Origin: Chara braunii
Lineage: Eukaryota > Streptophyta > Charophyceae > Charales > Characeae
Assembly (NCBI GenBank): GCA_003427395.1
Contig: BFEA01000047.1
Span: 4,462,542-4,485,567 of the forward strand
DNA: 23,026 bases
Direction of reading: 5' to 3'
The notes beneath the pieces were generated by a model. The model was not told where the DNA came from and searched no databases. It was given only the letters and a program-made list of their open reading frames with translations. Within the stretch, counting starts at the first letter, position 1. Every line of letters starts with the position of its first letter. This document shows positions 9,140 through 17,083 of this stretch, one piece after another. The translations under genes were made by a program, and so were the position numbers.

Positions 9140-10441
9140 ACAGTCTTAATCAGAGCAACAGATTCCTCCTTCCAAGCGCTAACAAGGGCTATGGAAGCCT
9201 TCCAGCTGGCTTCAGAAATGAAAATCAATTGGCACAAAACAGTGGGGTGGTGGCTAGCAGAGCTAGATCAAGAGATCCAGATACCGGTCACAAACCCGGA
9301 GGGGTTCCAATGGATGTCACCACAACAACCGCTCCGATACCTAGGGATCAAAATAACAGAAGAGGGGGCGCACCAGTCTATGGCGGCAGACATAATGGCC
9401 AAGATGTTAGCAAAGTTCGGGGCTTGGTCGACAGTGTACACTTCAATATACGGAAGAGCACTGATTTTGAACGCATCAATCCTTTCCATGATGTGGTATG
9501 CGGAGTCTATTTGGACTCCCCCCAAGGCCACGTCGACCCAGCTTCGGAGAAAGGCAGCAGCCTATTTGTGGACAGCGAAGCACAACACGGAACATTTCAT
9601 AACTAAGGTGGCATGGAAAATGGTAACTAGAGCCAAGGGTCAAGGGGGCCTAGGCATCCTAGACCCAAGTCTACAGTTGAAGGCCTTGCAAACAAAATGG
9701 GTGGTCAAACTAATCTCACAACCTAGGTTATCATGGACATCGTTAGTATTGGAAAGGATCAGGCAGATAGCCAAGTACAAAACACCGAGCAACATGACGG
9801 GACTGTTCTGGATCATGTGTAGCAACTGGGCTAAAGTGGGCTATAGGAACGAGAACAGGGATGTACAAGGAGGGAGGGCTAGAAACCCGTCTTATTGGCT
9901 ACAACTAATTCAGTTGTGGAAGGAGGTCTTCCCAGCGAGGGTCAGAGAGCCTACTACAAGGGAGGAAGTATTAAGACAACCAATATTCTGCAACATAAGC
10001 ATTAAGGACGACGGCGGAAAGCCTCTAACATTAACCAGTAAGGATTCGAGATGGGGCAGATGGTTGGAACACGGAGTATGGCAGATCAAACATATTTGGG
10101 ATGACGACAACAACCGGTGGAAAACAGCAGAGGAGCTGAGGAGAGCATTGAAGGGGTGTCACAACCTTCATGATAATCTGAGAATAGTCACAGACTCCAT
10201 ACCCCCAACCTGTGTACTCTTGCTGAGAGAGGGAAAGCAATGGCGAGAGGGAGATTGGGCCACATGGGAAGACGATCCAGAACCTAGAGAGGTCTTCAGG
10301 GTGTGGGACACAGACAAAGATAGGAATGAATGGCTAGTAGCTGACAAATATGACATAATTCAGCCGAGCAATACCACGTCCCAACTGGACAAGACATCCA
10401 AAGCACCACTGTATATTCTCAAACAGGGTTACAGAAGGTAA
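9140..10441 (+). pseudogene. LINE ORF2, part 3: RT thumb and following region
   Basis: The frame continues in the same phase (TVLIRATDSSFQALTRAMEA, then MKINWHKT, the usual block after FADD). Later come RYLGIKITEEGA, a W-rich segment with YGRALILNASIL and the plant-LINE hallmark GGLGILDPSLQLKALQTKWV (about 9638-9697). It closes at TAA 10439-10441, but the downstream frame 1 already reads sensibly across this point. A one-base loss (phase 2 to phase 1) somewhere near 10400-10440 therefore probably broke the ORF. No RNase H domain is recognisable. Confidence 0.75.
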
Positions 10442-11337
10442 GGGTGATAGAGATGGACGAGTATACAATATACAGTTCAACAGTACCAATCGAGGACCTG
10501 GAGGTTGACCCTGGTGAATGGGCCAGGAATATTAGAGATGAGCAATCAAGAGTAGCAAGAAGAATCAATATCCTCCAATATACCCAAAAAATGGGGTATA
10601 GACTGAGGAACAGAACCAGATCCATGGGACTCTCTCTGCCCAAACGCTGGGAGAAGAAAGTAGGGGTCCCCAGGAGCCAAATGCCTGATATACCGTGGTC
10701 AAACATCCTATCTATTAGACTGGGTCAGGTTAGAAGTATGCAATGGCTAATAGCGCACGTGGCACTACCAGTGAACGTGTGGCTCAACGAAAGAAGAAGT
10801 CACAACCAGAGAAACGAGGAAGCGGAGCTTTGCAGAGTGTGCCAAGAAGGGCTCCCGGAAACATTGGTGCATTGTCTGCTGGAATGTAAGGAGGCGGAGG
10901 AAATGTGGGAACAAGTCAGGGGGATTTGGAAACAGGTAGTGACGATAGCTTTCCCAGAGTCAAGGATCACCATGCTTTTGGGGGTTGGGGTTCCCAAAGG
11001 GTGGCAACCCTACCAGAGACATATCTTTCAACGGCTGAGAGAATATGGACTGTGGTCCATTTGGAAGAGGAGATGTCAGGCCACTATGGAAGGAACACTA
11101 ATTCATAGGGAGGAAGCCAGGGAGCGGCTTCTCAACACAGTGGACACACATCTCAACGCGCAGTGGAAAAGGGTGAGACAGCAAGCAAAACAACAACCAG
11201 GACAAGAAGAGGAAATAATCAAAAAATTTAAACAGAACACGTTGGGTCAGGGGAAAGTAGCAGAGCCCAGAGGCGCACAGCTTCGCTTCAAATGGAGAGA
11301 GGAGGGAGGAGGATATCAGGGAACAGGAAGGGGGTAG
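10442..11337 (+). pseudogene. LINE ORF2, part 4: C-terminal zf-RVT cysteine motif
   Basis: Frame 1, open through 11337 and in a different phase from the rest of ORF2. After a charged stretch it reads SNILSIRLGQVRSMQWLIAH, then the zinc-binding RVT motif CRVCQEGLPETLVHCLLEC (a CX2C, then H and C, about 10831-10887), then EEMWEQVRGIWK, the typical continuation. This motif is the usual end of plant LINE ORF2 and is thought to help RNA or DNA binding. There is no natural ATG at the frame opening (GTG at 10444, ATG at 10453), which supports its being the displaced tail of ORF2 rather than a separate gene. Confidence 0.75.
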
Positions 11338-12200
11338 GACTAAAGGAAAGAGAGGAAGATATCGGCAAGTTAGCAAGCTCTAGAGTGAGGGGGTAAACAG
11401 GAATAACTGGGAAGATGACAAAGGACGAAGTTCGGGGGAAAAAGATCAGGTGGGGAGGACAAGGCCAGAAGCGACAACTCAAGCCGCAGGATTTGAAGGC
11501 TCACAATCAAGACTAATAAATGGACTACATCAACGGCTAGGGTTCGGGGAACCATGGGAGAAGAAGCTTTTCAGGTAAGTGTGAAGAGTGATCGAAGTGC
11601 AGAAAGGAGAGGGCAAGGACAGACGGAGGGTTCGCAGGACAGCGGGGGGACAGAAAGGTCGGAGGGGCAGAAACAAGAGGACAAGGACACAGGGGTGGTT
11701 CGTTGGGCAGCGGTATGGGCAGACCGACAGAGAAGGCCTGCCAGAGAGGAAAAGGGGAATTTGGGGCAACATTACATTATAGCGTACACCAGGGCTTAGG
11801 ATCTAGGGTCTTAGCAGAAACCGGAAGGCGGGGGCGAGCATACTGGATTAGGGGATAACAGCAAATCAAGGAAAGGGTGAAGGAGAAGACTGCTAAGGGC
11901 GAACAGGGTTTAAGGTTTATCATAAATCTTCCAAAAAAGGACAGGGAGGTATACTGAGAAGATACAGCCCGGCAAGGCCATCGGATGTGTTCTTTTTAAG
12001 GACAATGGTGCAAATGATAGAGAGACAGTGGAAGACAGACCTAGCTCTACCAATAATACACACAGATCTGACAGCCTTACAGCTGAGAGGCAGAACTAGG
12101 ATAGCTCAGACAGACCAACAAACAGATACCACATTACAGAGTTCATAAATCTGAGAGGCCTTACAAGCCCAAGATTACGTCAAATAGGCTAACTTAGGCA
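11338..12200 (+). other. LINE 3' UTR
   Basis: An A/G-rich plus strand with no coding frame beyond low-complexity Arg/Gly/Glu peptides. It connects the ORF2 stop to the structured tail. Confidence 0.6.
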
Positions 12201-12423
12201 GGGGTGAATGATGGTACATCCTTCCCATGGGAAGTAATCAATGCCGTCTTTCGGGCCTTCCTACCATAAAGGGGAGGAGCGTGCGTGAGTACCTTTTGTA
12301 ATCATTTCTGACTTGCCGGTGGAATAGGAACCGGACTGATGCTCCCCAGAATGGAAAAGGAGCCAGAACCGTAAGGTTCTGTTTAGTTTAAAAAAAAGAA
12401 AAAAAAAAAAGAAAAAAAAAAAA
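12201..12423 (+). other. LINE structured 3' tail and A-rich run
   Basis: Four stem-loops in order. SL1 is the palindrome CTTCCCATGGGAAG (12221-12234), followed by TAATCAATGC. SL2 pairs CCTTCC (12256-12261) with GGGAGG (12272-12277). SL3 pairs GCTCC (12341-12345) with GGAGC (12359-12363). SL4 pairs CAGAACC (12364-12370) with GGTTCTG (12375-12381) around GTAA, a GNRA tetraloop. An A-rich tract with G interruptions follows. The same order occurs in copies X and Y. By analogy with LINE 3' hairpins known to be read by the element's RT, this is a candidate RT recognition structure; that role is inferred. Confidence 0.65.
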
Positions 12424-12511
12424 GGAACCGAACTGATGCTCCCCAGAGTGGATATGGAGCCAGGGCCATAAGGGCCTGTTTTTTGCAAAACAAAAATAAA
12501 AATAAAGATAA
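12424..12511 (+). mobile_element. Right half of LINE-tail retroposon X
   Basis: It begins with GGAACCGAACTGATGCT (identical to 2025-2041) directly after the LINE A-run. It then carries SL3 (GCTCC 12438-12442 with GGAGC 12456-12460) and SL4 (CAGGGCC, loop ATAA, GGGCCTG, 12461-12478, one G-G mismatch). It ends in T6, CAAAACAAAAATAAAAATAAAG, an A-rich tail. The blocks upstream of GGAACC are absent here but present at 1895-2024. The alternative is a second, 5'-truncated tail added in tandem to the LINE. Confidence 0.55.
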
Positions 12512-12527
12512 GACCCGATAATATGAC

Positions 12528-13076
12528 CAGGGTCACAAAACTACATTTCAGACCAGATATGCGGTATACGACTTTGTGATAATGCCATTTGGGCTCTGTA
12601 AGGCAGCCAGTACATTCCAGTATGCCATGAATGGAGTTTTCGTTGACTACTTAGATAAGTTTACTGTTGTTTATCTCAACGATATATTTATCTTTAGTGA
12701 GACATTGGAGGACGATGCCAAGCATCTAGAAATAGTTTTCGATCTCCACTAAGCACAAGGATAAGATCAATAGAGAAGAGTGCAAGTTTGAACATGCTAG
12801 AGTCTTATGCTCGGGTAATGACATCTCTATGGAAAATTTGAGGCCTGAGGATGCAAAGGTGGTGGACAGTAGAGACTGGCCGCGACCTTCATCTGCGACA
12901 AAGATCAGATCTTTTCTTGGGGATGGTTGGGTATTACTAATCGTTCATAAGGAACTAGAGTAGTATAGCTAGCCCCTTGACTGATCCTACTCGACTCGAC
13001 ACCCTTTGGGATTGAAGTACGGAATTTGAAGTCTATCCTCATTAATCCTCCTGTCGTAGAGATTGCAGACCCCGAA
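12528..13076 (+). pseudogene. Decayed chromovirus RT palm, thumb and start of RNase H (copy 1)
   Basis: Frame at 12537-12752: KTTFQTRYAVYDFVIMPFGL, then FQYAMNGVFVDYLDKF and VVYLNDIFIFSETLED, ending in TAA. The catalytic YLDD box is YLND here, so one metal-binding aspartate is lost. A new frame (12757-12963) reads KINREECKFEHARVL, LRPEDAKVV and WPRPSSATKIRSFLG, ending in TAG. Degenerate SPLTD and then PPVVEIADPE (to 13076) mark the connection and the start of RNase H. It begins where the 1141-1544 fragment stops, which suggests one element split by the LINE block. It has many stops and is non-functional. Confidence 0.8.
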
Positions 13077-13429
13077 TATAACAAAGCTATACACTCAGCA
13101 ACTGGTCACTCGCCTAATCAACTGCATTTAGAATGGAAACCGAGAGCTCTATTTGGATTTCTTGTTTCCAGACTCTAAACAGCAAACAGCCCCTGGAAGT
13201 AGAGAGATGCTCTTGAGTACGAACAGATATTTGGAAAAAAACAGTAGAGCAGCTACAGAAAGCTCAAATGGCTATGACTGAATCAGCATAGACAGGTGTC
13301 GACATTCCAAGTAGGGATAGAGCGTAGGTTAAGACATCTGAGTTTACACCAGAACAGGACATATGACGGAAATTAATGCCTTAGTATGTTGGACCATGGA
13401 CTGCCCTAGATACTGTAGGGGATAATCCT
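13077..13429 (+). pseudogene. Decayed chromovirus integrase C-terminal part, fused to RNase H by deletion (copy 1)
   Basis: IADPE (RNase H) runs straight, in frame, into YNKAIHSATGHSPNQLHLEW, the end of the integrase catalytic core. So RNase H and most of integrase, including the zinc domain and DDE residues, are missing. Later pieces VEQLQKAQMAMTE (about 13240-13280) and KLMP, YVGPWTALDTVGDN (about 13373-13426) are the integrase C-terminal SH3-like region, with stops between them. The coding thread is cut at VGDN by the 340-bp insert and resumes at 13773. Confidence 0.75.
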
Positions 13430-13769
13430 TTTTTTTTTTTTTTGCAAACCTCAAGAACTTGAAGGGAAAGTTAGTCCTACTCAAGAGTGAAGCGCTCGGC
13501 CAATTCAAAAATAACCCTTATAACTCTGAAGAGTCTGAACTCAGAATTACCTGGGGCCAGTCAGTTGGATGACAATATCCTAAGCTCGTCACCCTTCCTT
13601 TGAAAAATAAACAAGTGGATGCCCGGCGTTGCCCGCCACGACTATGCTCGCGGCACATACCTGGTCATCACTTGCTGCATTCTCCTCCCACCCCTCTTCC
13701 CCCCCCAAATCTTCCTTGCGCACTGAGACGACATGATACCGACGAGATCCTCCTTTTTTTTTTGTTTTT
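13430..13769 (-). mobile_element. 340-bp retroposon-like insert with A-tail and 17-bp target duplication (copy 1)
   Basis: It is flanked by CTGTAGGGGATAATCCT (13413-13429) and CTGTAGGGAATGATCCT (13770-13786), 15 of 17 identical, each encoding VG-D/N-N/D-P of the interrupted chromovirus. A run of 15 T at 13429-13443 abuts the left duplication. On the minus strand this is a 3' poly(A) end, so the element lies on the minus strand. The other end is also T-rich on plus (13754-13769). No tRNA-like A or B box and no known protein are visible. It could be a SINE, a truncated LINE or a processed transcript. Confidence 0.65.
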
Positions 13770-14182
13770 CTGTAGGGAATGATCCTAATGGCCCATCGTA
13801 CGCAATTGATGTCCGTCCTCATCTTCCTACTTACCTTGTGTTTCACGTATCCGAACTCTTGCCTTTTTCACACAGCGATCCATGTTGCCATCAACAATGG
13901 ACGGTTATGTTGACATTGACTGTATCGTGGAGCACAAGGTATTTACCTGTGCAAAAGCCAATGGGCAAGAGAGGACCAGCTAAGCTGTTGACGCAGTACA
14001 GAGTTGCATTCAGAGGTCATCTAGACCCAAGTGAAGATCAGTGGTTGAGAAGAGAGCAACTACTTAAGTCTGCACCTCAACTGTTTTGCAATATTAGAGG
14101 ACTCTTAAAGGGAAGCAACGACAAGAATGAATGCACATATGGTTCACAAAGGGCTTTCAGACCTAAGGGGATGGAAATGTGA
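13770..14182 (+). pseudogene. Decayed chromovirus integrase tail and chromodomain (copy 1)
   Basis: After the insert the frame resumes: VGNDPNGPSYAIDVRPHLPT, then FHVSELLPFSHSDP, the integrase tail that precedes the chromodomain. The chromodomain is split over two phases: DIDCIVEHKVF, then QYRVAFRGHLDPSEDQWLRR and EQLLKSAPQL (to about 14090). Chromodomains of chromoviral integrases steer insertion toward modified histones. The aromatic and W positions (YRVAF, DQWL) are recognisable. An apparent 149-residue ORF starting at 13733 begins inside the insert and is not a real gene. Confidence 0.7.
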
Positions 14183-14280
14183 GGCTTTCCGCCTCGGTGA
14201 GCCCAGTAAGGCCGCCCGTGAAAGACGCCAGGCCTCCCTAAATTACAGCCTCGGTATTAACCAAGTCTGAGAGGAGTCTC

Positions 14281-14467
14281 AAGGGACGGCAAGCTGATAG
14301 TCAATCCTCCATACAACGGAGTAATCAATGCTGGTCACGGATCCTTCAGCCAAACACAAGGAAGCATTTGAGTGTGTATACATTGTATATGTTTTAACTT
14401 GCCGGAGGAAAAGGAACCAGACCGAAGATCCCCAGAACGGACAAGTAGCCAGGACCGTAAGGACCTG
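14281..14467 (+). mobile_element. LINE-tail module Y (third diverged copy)
   Basis: GGCAAGCTGATAGTCAATCC matches the start of module X with few changes. SL1 is CTCC (14307-14310) with GGAG (14318-14321). Then AATCAATGCTG. SL2 is TCCTT (14342-14346) with AAGGA (14358-14362). ACTTGCCGGAGGAAAAGGAACC follows the family order. SL4 is CAGGACC, loop GTAA, GGACCTG (14450-14467) with one A-A mismatch. SL3 has decayed. An A/G-rich tract at 17041-17065, on the far side of the TIR element, could be its poly(A) end. No coding part is attached, so it is either a SINE or a 5'-truncated LINE. Confidence 0.6.
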
Positions 14468-14606
14468 TAAACCACCAGCACATGGCCCAGGCAAACTTGA
14501 GAACGGAGATCAGCTCATTCGGAAAACTTCGGTGGCTCAGGGCTGCTGGACCAAATGCCTGGCGGCACGAGCCAAAAAAAAAAAAAAAAAAAAAGCGGCG
14601 CACTGG
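14468..14606 (+). mobile_element. 5' part of a small TIR element with internal A-run, cut at the N
   Basis: It starts TAAACCACCAGCACAT (14468-14483), like the 17081-17096 end of the complete element downstream. It shares AACTTGAGAA and TTCGGTGGCTCAGGGC with that element, then an unbroken run of about 22 A (14574-14594) and GCGGCGCACTGG. The sequence stops at the undetermined base. It corresponds position for position (+2361) to 16829-16967. Confidence 0.55.
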
Positions 14607-14607
14607 N
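14607..14607. other. Single undetermined base, probable contig join
   Basis: The only N of the window. It sits exactly where the sequence jumps back to a copy of position 12290. A lone n is what some scaffolders write between contigs whose ends are thought to overlap. Confidence 0.6.
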
Positions 14608-14829
14608 TACCTTTTGTAATCATTTCTGACTTGCCGGTGGAATAGGAACCGGACTGATGCTCCCCAGAATGGAAAAGGAGCCAGAACCGTAAGGTTCTGT
14701 TTAGTTTAAAAAAAAGAAAAAAAAAAAAGAAAAAAAAAAAAGGAACCGAACTGATGCTCCCCAGAGTGGATATGGAGCCAGGGCCATAAGGGCCTGTTTT
14801 TTGCAAAACAAAAATAAAAATAAAGATAA
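14608..14829 (+). repeat. Second copy of LINE tail end plus X right half
   Basis: Repeats 12290-12511 (offset 2318) with no difference I could find, including the interrupted A-runs. It contains SL3 and SL4 of the LINE tail (up to 14741), then the second tail piece (14742-14829). Confidence 0.85.
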
Positions 14830-14845
14830 GACCCGATAATATGAC

Positions 14846-15437
14846 CAGGGTCACAAAACTACATTTCAGACCAGATATGCGGTATACGACTTTGTGATAA
14901 TGCCATTTGGGCTCTGTAAGGCAGCCAGTACATTCCAGTATGCCATGAATGGAGTTTTCGTTGACTACTTAGATAAGTTTACTGTTGTTTATCTCAACGA
15001 TATATTTATCTTTAGTGAGACATTGGAGGACGATGCCAAGCATCTAGAAATAGTTTTCGATCTCCACTAAGCACAAGGATAAGATCAATAGAGAAGAGTG
15101 CAAGTTTGAACATGCTAGAGTCTTATGCTCGGGTAATGACATCTCTATGGAAAATTTGAGGCCTGAGGATGCAAAGGTGGTGGACAGTAGAGACTGGCCG
15201 CGACCTTCATCTGCGACAAAGATCAGATCTTTTCTTGGGGATGGTTGGGTATTACTAATCGTTCATAAGGAACTAGAGTAGTATAGCTAGCCCCTTGACT
15301 GATCCTACTCGACTACTATAGTAGTATAGCAAGCCCCTTGACTGATCCTACTCGACTCGACACCCTTTGGGATTGAAGTACGGAATTTGAAGTCTATCCT
15401 CATTAATCCTCCTGTCGTAGAGATTGCAGACCCCGAA
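14846..15437 (+). pseudogene. Decayed chromovirus RT to RNase H start (copy 2)
   Basis: Same as 12528-13076, including the YLND box, stops and frame changes. It differs by a 43-bp insertion at 15311-15353, after which the offset changes from 2318 to 2361. See the copy 1 entry for motifs. Confidence 0.8.
15311..15353 (+). repeat. 43-bp local duplication with a 14-bp palindrome
   Basis: Present only in copy 2. It repeats the preceding TAGTATAGC, AGCCCCTTGACTGATCCTAC segment with one base change, and creates the perfect palindrome ACTACTATAGTAGT at the junction. Confidence 0.8.
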
Positions 15438-15790
15438 TATAACAAAGCTATACACTCAGCAACTGGTCACTCGCCTAATCAACTGCATTTAGAATGGAAA
15501 CCGAGAGCTCTATTTGGATTTCTTGTTTCCAGACTCTAAACAGCAAACAGCCCCTGGAAGTAGAGAGATGCTCTTGAGTACGAACAGATATTTGGAAAAA
15601 AACAGTAGAGCAGCTACAGAAAGCTCAAATGGCTATGACTGAATCAGCATAGACAGGTGTCGACATTCCAAGTAGGGATAGAGCGTAGGTTAAGACATCT
15701 GAGTTTACACCAGAACAGGACATATGACGGAAATTAATGCCTTAGTATGTTGGACCATGGACTGCCCTAGATACTGTAGGGGATAATCCT
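15438..15790 (+). pseudogene. Decayed integrase C-terminal part fused to RNase H (copy 2)
   Basis: Repeats 13077-13429 (offset 2361): same deletion junction, same stops, same interruption at VGDN. Confidence 0.75.
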
Positions 15791-16130
15791 TTTTTTTTTT
15801 TTTTGCAAACCTCAAGAACTTGAAGGGAAAGTTAGTCCTACTCAAGAGTGAAGCGCTCGGCCAATTCAAAAATAACCCTTATAACTCTGAAGAGTCTGAA
15901 CTCAGAATTACCTGGGGCCAGTCAGTTGGATGACAATATCCTAAGCTCGTCACCCTTCCTTTGAAAAATAAACAAGTGGATGCCCGGCGTTGCCCGCCAC
16001 GACTATGCTCGCGGCACATACCTGGTCATCACTTGCTGCATTCTCCTCCCACCCCTCTTCCCCCCCCAAATCTTCCTTGCGCACTGAGACGACATGATAC
16101 CGACGAGATCCTCCTTTTTTTTTTGTTTTT
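15791..16130 (-). mobile_element. 340-bp retroposon-like insert (copy 2)
   Basis: Repeats 13430-13769, with the same 15-T run and the same imperfect 17-bp flanking duplications (15774-15790 and 16131-16147). The insertion therefore predates, or is an artefact of, the block duplication. Confidence 0.65.
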
Positions 16131-16543
16131 CTGTAGGGAATGATCCTAATGGCCCATCGTACGCAATTGATGTCCGTCCTCATCTTCCTACTTACCTTGT
16201 GTTTCACGTATCCGAACTCTTGCCTTTTTCACACAGCGATCCATGTTGCCATCAACAATGGACGGTTATGTTGACATTGACTGTATCGTGGAGCACAAGG
16301 TATTTACCTGTGCAAAAGCCAATGGGCAAGAGAGGACCAGCTAAGCTGTTGACGCAGTACAGAGTTGCATTCAGAGGTCATCTAGACCCAAGTGAAGATC
16401 AGTGGTTGAGAAGAGAGCAACTACTTAAGTCTGCACCTCAACTGTTTTGCAATATTAGAGGACTCTTAAAGGGAAGCAACGACAAGAATGAATGCACATA
16501 TGGTTCACAAAGGGCTTTCAGACCTAAGGGGATGGAAATGTGA
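16131..16543 (+). pseudogene. Decayed integrase tail and chromodomain (copy 2)
   Basis: The translated frame over 16094-16543 is identical to that over 13733-14182 through all 149 residues. Domain content is as described for copy 1. Confidence 0.7.
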
Positions 16544-16641
16544 GGCTTTCCGCCTCGGTGAGCCCAGTAAGGCCGCCCGTGAAAGACGCCAGGCCTCCCT
16601 AAATTACAGCCTCGGTATTAACCAAGTCTGAGAGGAGTCTC

Positions 16642-16814
16642 AAGGGACGGCAAGCTGATAGTCAATCCTCCATACAACGGAGTAATCAATGCTGGTCACG
16701 GATCCTTCAGCCAAACACAAGGAAGCATTTGAGTGTGTATACATTGTATATGTTTTAACTTGCCGGAGGAAAAGGAACCAGACCGAAGATCCCCAGAACG
16801 GACAAGTAGCCAGG
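16642..16814 (+). mobile_element. LINE-tail module Y (copy 2, ends before SL4)
   Basis: Repeats 14281-14453 exactly as far as I can read. At 16815 the two copies abruptly disagree for 53 bases without a length change, removing SL4 and the start of the TIR element, then agree again from 16868. Confidence 0.6.
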
Positions 16815-16828
16815 TGTTGCAGGACCTG

Positions 16829-17040
16829 AATCAATTACACGGCCTCACCAGGGCGCCCCTAGATAGGAGATCAGCTCATTCGGAAAACTTCGGTGGCTCA
16901 ATGAAAGTCGAACGACGACGGTCCGGCACGAGCAAAAAAAAAAAAAAAAAAAAAAGCGGCGCACTGGCTTTTCGGCAACTCTTGGTGCACAGGGGCAATC
17001 CGCCTCGGCAAAAAGGGCCTCGAATGTACTGGTGGTTGAG
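16829..17040 (+). mobile_element. Small TIR element B with internal A-run
   Basis: Its right end ATGTACTGGTGGTTGA (17024-17039) is the inverse of TAAACCACCAGCACAT at the equivalent left end in copy 1 (14/16). In this copy the left end itself is lost in the 53-base mismatched patch. The middle holds about 22 A and GCGGCGCACTGGC, with a GGTGCACAGG block like the GGTGCGCAGT block of element C. Predicted length is about 211 bp, close to element C. Confidence 0.5.
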
Positions 17041-17083
17041 GAAAGAAAAAAGAGAAAAAGGGAATTTCTTTTTCACCCTTTAA

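Larger units (their letters stand above)
2042..12423 (+). mobile_element. Long plant L1-type LINE, about 10.4 kb
   Basis: In order: 5' UTR (2042-3853), ORF1 with a CCHC knuckle (3854-6694), a 249-bp junction, ORF2 with endonuclease, RT and a C-terminal zinc motif (6944-11337, broken), a 3' UTR, a structured tail (12201-12381) and an A-rich run (about 12389-12423). Both ORFs lie on the plus strand, and the coding strand is strikingly purine-rich. Likely 17-bp target duplications lie at 2025-2041 and 12424-12440. The apparent complete length, with ORF1 intact, suggests a fairly young copy, but ORF2 breaks make it non-autonomous. The 5' end is set only by the presumed duplication and could lie anywhere between 2042 and the C-rich tract. 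Confidence 0.75.

Noticed and set aside
13413-13775. The 340-bp insert as a spliceosomal intron (long T tract then CTGTAG at its right end)
   Set aside because: The T-rich CTGTAG end does resemble a 3' splice site. However, splicing GTAGGG to that AG would drop four bases and shift the frame, while the 17-bp flanking duplication restores it exactly.
13733-14182. 149-codon ORF as an independent gene
   Set aside because: Its start lies inside the 340-bp insert, and its body is chromoviral integrase tail and chromodomain.
14565-14573. GGCACGAG next to a poly(A) run, resembling a cDNA-library adaptor
   Set aside because: Element C has GGCGGCACCAC at the same place, so the word fits ordinary divergence within the repeat family.
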